Positions 1 to 6,725 of a stretch of DNA of 30,469 nucleotides are shown one piece after another. A program made the translations under genes and the position numbers. Source of the stretch: Fimenecus sp045578245 (GTDB lineage: Bacteria > Bacillota > Clostridia > Oscillospirales > Acutalibacteraceae); NCBI GenBank assembly GCA_045578245.1, contig JAZNJX010000114.1, positions 1 to 30,469 of the forward strand. Reading direction: 5' to 3'. Below the pieces are notes generated by a model. It was given only the letters and a program-made list of their open reading frames with translations. It ran no database searches and had not been told where the DNA came from. Position 1 is the stretch's first letter. Every line of letters begins with the position of its first letter.

Positions 1-1410
1 TGTATAGCAGGTGTAAATGTAGGACAAGGCTATCTTAATAACGAAGCACTGACAAATGAAAAGTTCATAGATAATCCATTCGGAGAAGGAAAGCTCTACA
101 AAACAGGAGACTTAGCATACTGGAGAGAAGATGGACAGATATGTTATGTAGGAAGAGTGGACGGACAGATTAAACTTAACGGTCAGCGTATTGAACTGGG
201 TGAAATTGAAAAGGTAATCGGCGAGATTGCAAGCGTTGAGTCTGTTGCTGTTATTATTAAGCAAAATAATGGGCAGGATGTGCTTGTCGCATTCTTCTGC
301 GGTGATGAAAATACAACTGATGAAATTGTGAAGCATTGCGAGAAAAAATTACCACAGTATATGATGCCAAGTAAATTAGTATTACTTGAAAAAATGCCTC
401 TCAATCAAAGCGGTAAACTTGATAGAAAGGCACTTAAGAATATTGAAGTTGTATTTGACAGTATGGCAACCAAAGAAGAGCCAGTAACTGAAACGGAAAA
501 AATGGTTTGCGAGTTGTTTAAAGAAACTCTCAATATTGATTCTGTAGGAAGAAACGAAAACTTCTTCAATCTTGGTGGTACCAGTCTTGATATGATTTCA
601 CTTCTTTCTGAAAAAGAACTCACAGATATTTCTGCTGCTGATTTCATAGCAAATCCAACACCGGAAAAGCTAGCAAGAATTATCGAAGATGGTCTTGTTG
701 TAGAGTGTGATGGTTTCCATACATTAAGTAATGCCGTGGGTTCTGAGAAAGCGTTGTTTTTTATACCTTTTGCAGGTGGCGATGCATCGGCATTTGCGGC
801 ACTTACAAAGGATTTGTTGGCAATAGTACCTGATTTATCGCTATTCTATGTTGATTATCTTCATTCCATTGATGAATGTAAGGATGCAGCAGATGCGATT
901 TCAAAACTTGCCAAAACAAAAGACATCCATTTCTATTCTCATTGTGCAGGTACTGCGGTTGCATTACAACTTATAAATATTCTTGAGAAAAAAGGTGTGA
1001 CTGTTTCCAGTTACATAACAGGTGGATTTATTCCGCCGGAAAAACCAAGTAAAAATAATGGTTGGAATGAAACACCTAAATGGTCTATTCAGCGCAAACT
1101 TACTAAAGCTGGTGCTCCTATCGAAAAGCTTTCAAACAAACGAAAGAATGAAATTGTTGAAAAATTCCGTAAGGATACAGACTTCATGACGGAATATTTT
1201 TACAAGTATGCAATGCCAATCCGTGCAAAAACATCTGTTATTATCAGTAAAACAGATATATTCACAAAGAATTATGCAGATGCTGAAAAACTATGGAGAA
1301 AGCTTGCACTAAATTTTGATAAGTTGCATTATATTGATACGAATTCTCACTATTTCCAGACAGAAAAGAGCGAAGAAGTGGCAAGGTTTATAGTCGATGC
1401 TTTAAAATAA
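1..1410 (+). CDS. Nonribosomal peptide synthetase, C-terminal part (A-T-TE), 5' truncated by window edge
   Basis: The frame is open from base 1, so only the end of a larger synthetase is present. The first ~90 residues hold the adenylation-domain end: YKTGDLAYW and GRVDGQIKLNGQRIELGEIE (motifs A7/A8), then PLNQSGKLDRKAL with the A10 lysine. A carrier domain follows, with LGGTSLDMISLL; its Ser codon at 583-585 would carry the phosphopantetheine arm. The last ~220 residues are an alpha/beta-hydrolase thioesterase (FIPFAGGDASAF opening, SKTD acid region, late NSHYF His). Its nucleophile elbow reads YSHCAGT, with Cys (codon 943-945) where GHSxG normally has Ser. It would load one amino acid and release a peptide. 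The product cannot be predicted because the specificity core lies outside the window. An Sfp-type activating enzyme is encoded nearby at 2462-2977. The gene ends in a strong terminator. Confidence 0.9.
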   Translation, partial: CIAGVNVGQGYLNNEALTNEKFIDNPFGEGKLYKTGDLAYWREDGQICYVGRVDGQIKLNGQRIELGEIEKVIGEIASVESVAVIIKQNNGQDVLVAFFCGDENTTDEIVKHCEKKLPQYMMPSKLVLLEKMPLNQSGKLDRKALKNIEVVFDSMATKEEPVTETEKMVCELFKETLNIDSVGRNENFFNLGGTSLDMISLLSEKELTDISAADFIANPTPEKLARIIEDGLVVECDGFHTLSNAVGSEKALFFIPFAGGDASAFAALTKDLLAIVPDLSLFYVDYLHSIDECKDAADAISKLAKTKDIHFYSHCAGTAVALQLINILEKKGVTVSSYITGGFIPPEKPSKNNGWNETPKWSIQRKLTKAGAPIEKLSNKRKNEIVEKFRKDTDFMTEYFYKYAMPIRAKTSVIISKTDIFTKNYADAEKLWRKLALNFDKLHYIDTNSHYFQTEKSEEVARFIVDALK

Positions 1411-1448
1411 AAAAATACCGAAGAACATTAATGTTCTTCGGTATTTTT
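1411..1448. terminator. Perfect 38-bp palindromic two-way terminator
   Basis: The two 19-base halves are exact reverse complements (core TACCGAAGAACAT), flanked by A5 on the left and T5-6 on the right. It therefore works as an intrinsic terminator in both directions. It separates the convergent NRPS gene and the Lgt-like gene and starts directly after the NRPS stop codon. Confidence 0.93.
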
Positions 1449-1452
1449 TATA

Positions 1453-2385
1453 CTATTTTCTATATTTCACAGATGCCTTTGCTCTTGCAAGTTTTGCTTT
1501 TTCAAGTCTTTCTTGCATGTCTGCTTCACGTTTTATATTCTCTTCTGCTATTAGTTGTTCTTTTAATGCCTTTTTCATCGCTATTGCGGTGTCAAATTTA
1601 TTATATAGTTTTTCAAAGAAATCTGAGAATTTATCACCAAATTTCCTTGCGACAAAGAACAGTATTATACCAACAACAAAGCATATAAAGCATAAAATAT
1701 GGTAAACTTTGAATGGACCTAAAACAGTAGGATAGCCGGCTTTAAGGAATTCGACAAAAAATCTAGTTCCACCATATAGAATCATATACATAGGGAATAT
1801 TGTTCCAGTCTTTGCTTTGTTTTTGTATAAGAACAAGATTATAAATATTATGATTGCGAAAAGAATTTCGATTGCTTGTGCGGGAACCTGACGACCTGGA
1901 TGGGAGGGATGGTGATTATAAAGCCCATATTCCCATTCAATTCCCCAACAACATCCATTAAAGAAACAAGCTAACTTAACTGGTATTAAATATAAAGGTA
2001 AAAGTAGTGTGTACATATCCACTTGCTTTATAGGGTTTGCAAGTATAATTAAAGAAAAAGCGAAGATAAAAGTGGGGGCTAATATTAATGTTGCAAAATA
2101 GTTTGCTCCAGTGCCTACTAATTCTCCGAAAGACATATTGAAAAAAGTAGAACGGGTTATTATGTGTGCAGTTAAAAGGGATTCAACTGAAGCAAAAACA
2201 ATTAACGATATTTTCTCTAACACTTTAGATTTTGCCGAGAAAAAGCGAATCGCCATCTTTGAAAAGAATCCCACGATATCTTTCTTGTATTTGAAAAAAA
2301 ACAGACTTGCAAAGAGTATCAAATAATAAGACATTCCGTTTGTAAAGGAATACGCAGAAAGGTCTCCCACTTCAAATCTATACAT
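1453..2385 (-). CDS. Prolipoprotein diacylglyceryl transferase (Lgt)-like membrane protein
   Basis: A 310-residue polytopic membrane protein with several hydrophobic spans between ~residues 17 and 245. It has Lgt-family landmarks: ACFFNGCCWG at 139-148 (compare the GRxGCFxxGCCYG form of the family signature), VPAQAIE at 167-173 (the HPxxLYE region) and YGGTRFFVEFLK at 204-215 (the YgxxRFxxExxR motif with its catalytic Arg). Lgt transfers diacylglycerol to the lipobox Cys of lipoproteins at the membrane. The GRxGNF arginine is not visible here, since the motif reads VKLACFF. It may be a divergent paralogue rather than the housekeeping enzyme. The last ~60 residues are charged and probably helical (KKALKEQLIAEENIKREAD), an unusual cytosolic tail. 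The ATG start has a GAGGTG ribosome site. The gene has its own promoter upstream. Confidence 0.75.
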   Translation of the reverse strand: MYRFEVGDLSAYSFTNGMSYYLILFASLFFFKYKKDIVGFFSKMAIRFFSAKSKVLEKISLIVFASVESLLTAHIITRSTFFNMSFGELVGTGANYFATLILAPTFIFAFSLIILANPIKQVDMYTLLLPLYLIPVKLACFFNGCCWGIEWEYGLYNHHPSHPGRQVPAQAIEILFAIIIFIILFLYKNKAKTGTIFPMYMILYGGTRFFVEFLKAGYPTVLGPFKVYHILCFICFVVGIILFFVARKFGDKFSDFFEKLYNKFDTAIAMKKALKEQLIAEENIKREADMQERLEKAKLARAKASVKYRK

Positions 2386-2412
2386 AATTTCACCTCAATT
2401 GTTTTTTTCTGT

Positions 2413-2441
2413 ATTTTAACACGAACAGACATTTTTTGCAA
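2413..2441 (-). promoter_or_regulatory. Promoter for Lgt-like gene
   Basis: Read on the minus strand: -35 TTGCAA (2436-2441), a 17-base spacer, then -10 TAAAAT (2413-2418) preceded by TGT, an extended -10. It lies in the 76-base gap behind the phosphopantetheinyl transferase gene, so the Lgt-like gene can be transcribed separately. Confidence 0.6.
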
Positions 2442-2461
2442 GTGCAAGAAATGTAAATAAA

Positions 2462-2977
2462 TTATAAATCCTTTTCGCATACGGAAATTACAAAGTTTTC
2501 AACAATCTCCGTCTGGAATTCATAGCCTTCAAGACTAAAAACATCAAATCCGTTAAAGATTTCTATAGCACCTTGGCCACTGATTTTGCTATATGCTTCT
2601 TTTTTTGTCCATATTTCATAAAAAGATTCAGCAGTAGAACGGGAATTAAAATACTCCAATTCCTTACCTTTATAGAATCTATTGGCGATTTTTTTATAAT
2701 CCCTATCAGTCGCCATAAATTCAATATCAATACCAACCGGCTTGTCCGATTTGCAAACAGCAACCATATCCTTGCTGTGGGAAATACTCACGAAACAGTT
2801 GTCAGCCAAAGGCTTTTTGTTTTCATCGTAATGCAGATTTTCTACACCCATTGATAATAAAGTACAGGCAGCGGCGATGCTTTCCCTTCTCTTGCAATGT
2901 TCTTTTACGTTTGCAGGAAGTACATCAGCATTATATTCAGTTTTATCGGATAATTTAAAAAAATAAACAGAAACCAT
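2462..2977 (-). CDS. 4'-phosphopantetheinyl transferase, Sfp/Gsp type
   Basis: Transfers the phosphopantetheine arm of CoA to the Ser of carrier domains. At 171 residues it is shorter than Sfp (about 220) but has the family motifs in order: KPL at 55-57, SISHS at 64-68, VGIDIE at 81-86 with the Mg-binding Asp84 and Glu86, and FYEIWTKKEAYSK at 119-131 with the W-x2-KE-x2-x-K signature. It starts at ATG 2977 behind a weak GGTGAT site, 20 bases after the sialidase stop codon on the same strand, so the two are probably co-transcribed. The likely client in view is the NRPS carrier domain ending at 1410, but it could equally serve the fatty-acid acyl carrier protein. Confidence in the family is high and in the client moderate. 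Confidence 0.9.
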   Translation of the reverse strand: MVSVYFFKLSDKTEYNADVLPANVKEHCKRRESIAAACTLLSMGVENLHYDENKKPLADNCFVSISHSKDMVAVCKSDKPVGIDIEFMATDRDYKKIANRFYKGKELEYFNSRSTAESFYEIWTKKEAYSKISGQGAIEIFNGFDVFSLEGYEFQTEIVENFVISVCEKDL

Positions 2978-2997
2978 TTAATCACCAATTGGCATCT

Positions 2998-4494
2998 TTA
3001 CATCAAACCTAATGCAAATTTTATTTTTGAAATAAATCTTTTGAAAGATGTTGAGCGTTTTGCCTTTGAAGATAAATCTTGCTTAAAGTCAAGGTTTTCA
3101 TCATTGATTTCATTGATGACACCATCGTCAGAAATATTGAAAATTGTGTATTTAAGATGTGCTGCTTCATCTTCATAGAAAACAGCAAAATTACCGTCGG
3201 ATAATTCTGTAAGACAGGAATAGCCATAAAAGCCTTGGGTCAAGTGGTATTTGCTAACCCATTCTACCTCACCATTATCTTGTGTGAGACCAACTCTCAG
3301 CACACCATCAGCTCTTGCTTGAAGATTACCACCTGCAGAACAAAGAATTACCTGTTTTTCATTGATTCTTCTTTTGGTTTCCATAAGTGAAACCATACAG
3401 TTTTTTGTGCCTTCAAGAGCTTTATCTGCACGGAATGTAGTCCACGTATGTCCACCGTCAGTGCTGTCAGCATATGCAATATAGTTGCTCAGGTTTCTTG
3501 CGTAAATGCGTAATGCTTTATATTTTTTTCCTTCTATTTTTACTAACTGTGCTTCACTTGTTTTTTGAAGTCCTGCTTTAATCTTGATTTTCTCACTTCT
3601 TTGCCATGTTATACCATTATCGTCGGAGTAAATAACACTTGCATTCTCAAAAATTGGGTCTTTGAACAATCCGTTGTTATCGTAAACACAGAAAAGAATT
3701 CGTTCTTTACCATTGTGTTCAATTATCATACCTCTGCCAGGTCCAACACCCAAGAAGGATTCTTTTTCCTTTTTCACCTGTTCGGAAATAATAGAAGGAT
3801 GGCTCCAAGTTTTGCCATTATCGTCACTGTATCTTAACCATAAATATGTAGTTCTGTAGCATTTAAGTTCTGCTGAACTGTAAAAAATATTTTGTTGGAT
3901 ATTTACACCATCTGCACCTTTTTGTGCGGTGTAAATAGCTTCCCCATTTTTGTAAAGCCGGAATTCTCTGTCAATGGTATATTCTGTGACTTTTGAGTCT
4001 TCTCTTTTGAGAATAGGAGCAAAATCTCCATTATAATTATCAACATAATAACCAAAAGTATCGAGTTTATCACTGTTTTTTCCAGTTGTTAAAAGTAAGT
4101 GCTTTTTGCCATTGATTTCAATATATCCAGTACCGGTTTTACATTGAAGATAACCACATTCTGAGGGTTGAACATCAGCTAATAAGAATATTCTTCCTGT
4201 TTTTGACTGCACTATGACAGAGTCAATAAACGATGCACTGTCAGTTGATGTAACTGTATCTGCATAGTCATCAAAATGATTAACCATAGAGTATTTCCAG
4301 TCAGTATAACCATCCTTTGAAACTGCAACAGCTATATCAATGTTATTAGGGGAGTCTGAACCATGGGAATAACGGATATCAGCCCCAGCCATAACACTGC
4401 CGTCGTTAAGTGTGTAAAGTGCAGGTATGCGATTGCGTTCAGAATCAAACTCTTTATTGTCAAAGGGTTGTTCATATATGATTTTTGAAGACAT
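2998..4494 (-). CDS. Exo-alpha-sialidase (GH33-type, BNR/Asp-box), no signal peptide
   Basis: Six-bladed-propeller sialidase, 498 residues, predicted to cleave terminal sialic acids. The RIP motif (RNRIPAL, Arg about residue 22) gives the first carboxylate-binding Arg. Three Asp boxes are visible: SDDNGKTW about 223-230, SDDNGITW about 290-297 and STDGGHTW about 344-351. GPGRG, the Glu in SEAQLVKI and the Tyr in GFYGYSCLTEL fit the catalytic Tyr/Glu pair. The start chosen is ATG 4494, because AAGGAGAAG sits at ideal distance upstream. An in-frame start at 4539 would lie inside the promoter -10/-35 region. No signal peptide or anchor is seen, so the enzyme is probably cytoplasmic and acts on imported sialyl-oligosaccharides. 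A sialate-O-acetylesterase or other BNR protein is a less likely alternative. Confidence 0.85.
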   Translation of the reverse strand: MSSKIIYEQPFDNKEFDSERNRIPALYTLNDGSVMAGADIRYSHGSDSPNNIDIAVAVSKDGYTDWKYSMVNHFDDYADTVTSTDSASFIDSVIVQSKTGRIFLLADVQPSECGYLQCKTGTGYIEINGKKHLLLTTGKNSDKLDTFGYYVDNYNGDFAPILKREDSKVTEYTIDREFRLYKNGEAIYTAQKGADGVNIQQNIFYSSAELKCYRTTYLWLRYSDDNGKTWSHPSIISEQVKKEKESFLGVGPGRGMIIEHNGKERILFCVYDNNGLFKDPIFENASVIYSDDNGITWQRSEKIKIKAGLQKTSEAQLVKIEGKKYKALRIYARNLSNYIAYADSTDGGHTWTTFRADKALEGTKNCMVSLMETKRRINEKQVILCSAGGNLQARADGVLRVGLTQDNGEVEWVSKYHLTQGFYGYSCLTELSDGNFAVFYEDEAAHLKYTIFNISDDGVINEINDENLDFKQDLSSKAKRSTSFKRFISKIKFALGLM

Positions 4495-4498
4495 AATA

Positions 4499-4507
4499 CT
4501 TCTCCTT
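4499..4507 (-). promoter_or_regulatory. Ribosome site deciding the sialidase start
   Basis: AAGGAGAAG on the minus strand, four bases before ATG 4494. It fixes the start fifteen codons inside the longest open frame. Confidence 0.8.
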
Positions 4508-4529
4508 AATAAATCGTATTGTTGTATAT

Positions 4530-4558
4530 ATAATAACAAAAATTAAAAGAATTGTAAA
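4530..4558 (-). promoter_or_regulatory. Promoter for sialidase-phosphopantetheinyl transferase unit
   Basis: Minus strand: -35 TTTACA (4553-4558), a 17-base spacer, -10 TATTAT (4530-4535) preceded by TGT (extended -10). The predicted RNA start near 4523 leaves a leader of about 30 bases with the ribosome site. Confidence 0.7.
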
Positions 4559-4696
4559 CAATAAATTAATTATGTAATGCCTGTCGTGCTATACAAGACC
4601 CAAAGAAAGAGTTTTGACCTGTTGAAACTTCAAAAATTTATGTATTTTCAACAAATAAGTACAAAAAAATTCCACGAATTACAAAATCAAAAAATG

Positions 4697-4725
4697 TTGT
4701 ATTTTACGTTGATTTATTTTATAAT
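4697..4725 (+). promoter_or_regulatory. Promoter for xpt-nupNOPQ
   Basis: -10 TATAAT (4720-4725, perfect) with a 17-base spacer to TTGTAT (4697-4702), a weak -35. RNA would start near 4732, leaving only about 25 bases before the xpt ATG. That leaves no room for a purine riboswitch downstream of this promoter. Confidence 0.6.
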
Positions 4726-4756
4726 ACTTGTATGAACATACAAAGAGGATGATATT

Positions 4757-5335
4757 ATGCAGTTGTTAGAAGACAGAATCATAAAAGACGGTAAAGTTTT
4801 TTCAGGAAACGTACTGAAAGTTGATAGTTTTTTAAACCATCAGATTGACGTTGAACTCTTAGATAAAATGGGTTCAGAAGTCAAACAACTGTTTGAAAAT
4901 GAGAATGTTACCAAGGTACTTACAATTGAAGCATCGGGTATAGGTGTCGGTTGTATGGTTGCTAAGCATTTTAACTGTCCTCTTCTTTTTGCCAAGAAAA
5001 CTAAGACTTTGAATATCAAAGGCGATGTTTATACAAGTAAGGTTGAATCTTTCACTCACCAATGTACATATGACATCATTGTTTCAAAAGATTTCTTGAA
5101 TGAAACCGATACAGTTTTAATTGTTGATGATTTCCTTGCTAAGGGCAATGCTCTTATCGGTCTTATTGATATTGTTAATCAGTCCGGTGCAAAGCTTGCA
5201 GGTTGTGCTATTGCTATAGAAAAAGGCTACCAGGGTGGTGGAGACAAACTTCGTGCACAGGGTATCAAAGTTGAATCTATGGCAATTATTGAGGAAATGG
5301 ACGATTCAACCGGAAGTATTGTATTTCGTAAATAG
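4757..5335 (+). CDS. xpt: Xanthine phosphoribosyltransferase
   Basis: Converts xanthine plus PRPP to XMP in purine salvage. It is 192 residues, the usual length for Xpt. The PRPP-binding signature VLIVDDFLAKGNA lies at about 120-132. The N-terminal LLEDRIIKDGKVFSGNVLKV and central EASGIGVG and PLLFAKK stretches match the family. The ribosome site AGAGGATG precedes the ATG. It is the first gene of a purine unit, with the nucleoside ABC importer following 58 bases downstream. In many Firmicutes xpt is preceded by a guanine riboswitch, but none is recognisable here. Assignment to Xpt rather than another type I phosphoribosyltransferase is firm from the overall match. Confidence 0.95.
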   Translation: MQLLEDRIIKDGKVFSGNVLKVDSFLNHQIDVELLDKMGSEVKQLFENENVTKVLTIEASGIGVGCMVAKHFNCPLLFAKKTKTLNIKGDVYTSKVESFTHQCTYDIIVSKDFLNETDTVLIVDDFLAKGNALIGLIDIVNQSGAKLAGCAIAIEKGYQGGGDKLRAQGIKVESMAIIEEMDDSTGSIVFRK

Positions 5336-5393
5336 GTAATTACAGTGGTAAGCTGTTAAATATTACAAAAAAAGAAAAGGAGAGAAATTTATT

Positions 5394-6605
5394 ATGAAAA
5401 ATTTCAAAAAAGTTTTTGCTGTTGTAATGGCATTAGTTCTTGTTGTTACTTGCTTTGCGGCATGTGGCGGTAAAGAAACACCAGAAACACAGGAAAAATT
5501 GAAGGTTGGTTTTATCTTCCTTCACGACGAAAACTCAACTTATGATAAGAACTTCATGGATGCAGCTATAGCAGCTTGCAAAGAAATGGATGTTGAGTAT
5601 GTTCAGAAGACTCAGATTCCTGAATCAAAAGATTGCTATGACGCAGCAGTTGCACTTATCGAAACAGATGGTTGTAACATCATCTTCGCTGACAGTTTTG
5701 GTCACGAATCATTCCTTATCGAAGCAGCTAAGAAATATCCTGATGTTCAGTTCTGTCACGCAACAGGTACACAGGCTCATACAGCTGGTGTAAAGAACTT
5801 CCACAATGCATTCGCATCAATCTACGAAGGTAGATACCTTGCTGGTGTAGCAGCAGGTCTCAAACTCAACGAAATGATTGAAGCAGGTAAAATTACTGCT
5901 GACAAAGCAAAGATGGGTTATGTTGGTGCATTCACATTTGCAGAAGTTATTTCAGGTTATACATCATTCTACCTTGGTGCAAAATCAGTTTGCCCAACAG
6001 TAACAATGGATGTTAAGTTCACAGGTTCATGGTACGACGAAAAAGCAGAAAAAGAAGCAGCTCAGGCTCTTATTGCTGGTGGTTGTGTACTTATCAGCCA
6101 GCACGCTGACTCAATGGGTGCTCCTACAGCTTGTGAAACAGCAGGTGTTCCTAACGTTTCATACAACGGCTCAACAGTTTCTGCATGTCCTAACACATTT
6201 ATCGTTTCTTCAAGAATCGACTGGACACCATACTTCAAGTATATGATTCAATGTGTGAAAGATGGTAAAGAAATTGATACAGACTGGACAGGTACAATTG
6301 AAACAGGTTCAGTTGTTCTTACAGACGTAAATGAAAAAGCTGCTGCAGCAGGTACGGTTGAAAAACTTGCTGAGGTTAAGGCTAAACTCCTTGACGGTTC
6401 AATCAATGTATTTGATACAGCTAATTTCACAGTTAAAGGTGAGAAGTTAACAAGTTATGTGGCTGACGTTGATACAGATGACAAGTTTACACCAGATACT
6501 GAAGTAATTAAGGATGGTGTTTTCTATGAATCAGAAAAACGTTCTGCACCTTACTTCAATGTGTTTATCGATGGTATTACACTTCTTGACACAAACTTTG
6601 GTTAA
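5394..6605 (+). CDS. nupN: Nucleoside/purine ABC transporter substrate-binding lipoprotein (BMP/PnrA family)
   Basis: A 403-residue extracellular lipoprotein. The signal peptide has KNFKK, a hydrophobic core and a lipobox-like FAAC with the lipidated Cys24. The mature part follows the Bmp/PnrA fold: KVGFIFLHDENSTYDKNF at the start, IFADSFGH and GRYLAGVAAGL in the ligand cleft, then GSWYDEKAEKEAAQALIAGG and SQHADSMGAPTACE. The family binds purine nucleosides in Treponema PnrA and in the nup systems of Bacillus and Lactococcus. The exact ligand (nucleoside or free purine) is not determined. It is the first transporter gene. It is separated from the ATPase gene by 120 bases with two hairpins, which may set its excess over the membrane parts. 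The ribosome site AAGGAGAG precedes the ATG. Confidence 0.9.
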   Translation: MKNFKKVFAVVMALVLVVTCFAACGGKETPETQEKLKVGFIFLHDENSTYDKNFMDAAIAACKEMDVEYVQKTQIPESKDCYDAAVALIETDGCNIIFADSFGHESFLIEAAKKYPDVQFCHATGTQAHTAGVKNFHNAFASIYEGRYLAGVAAGLKLNEMIEAGKITADKAKMGYVGAFTFAEVISGYTSFYLGAKSVCPTVTMDVKFTGSWYDEKAEKEAAQALIAGGCVLISQHADSMGAPTACETAGVPNVSYNGSTVSACPNTFIVSSRIDWTPYFKYMIQCVKDGKEIDTDWTGTIETGSVVLTDVNEKAAAAGTVEKLAEVKAKLLDGSINVFDTANFTVKGEKLTSYVADVDTDDKFTPDTEVIKDGVFYESEKRSAPYFNVFIDGITLLDTNFG

Positions 6606-6621
6606 TATCTAATTATTTAAT

Positions 6622-6653
6622 GTCAGAGACGAGGGGCAACTCTCGCCTCTGAC
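6622..6653 (+). other. Intercistronic hairpin 1 between binding protein and ATPase genes
   Basis: GTCAGAG/CTCTGAC pair over seven bases, then after one A-C mismatch CGAG/CTCG pair, with an eight-base loop. Only TAATTTT follows, a poor U-tract, so this is more likely an mRNA-stabilising or partial-termination element than a full terminator. Confidence 0.65.
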
Positions 6654-6661
6654 TAATTTTG

Positions 6662-6698
6662 AAGAAATTGCTATGCAAATAGTGGATAACAATTTCTT
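6662..6698 (+). other. Intercistronic hairpin 2
   Basis: AAGAAATTG (6662-6670) pairs perfectly with CAATTTCTT (6690-6698) over a 19-base loop, just upstream of the GGAGGT site of the next gene. With hairpin 1 it forms a tandem structure in the 120-base gap. Confidence 0.5.
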
Positions 6699-6725
6699 GA
6701 GAATTAAGTAGAACGGAGGTTTATT

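Noticed and set aside
1517..2326. Plus-strand open frames inside the Lgt-like gene
   Set aside because: They lack ribosome sites and family similarity and lie wholly opposite a well-supported gene.
4540..4756. Guanine riboswitch upstream of xpt
   Set aside because: The conserved purine-aptamer core sequences are absent and the predicted leader is too short.
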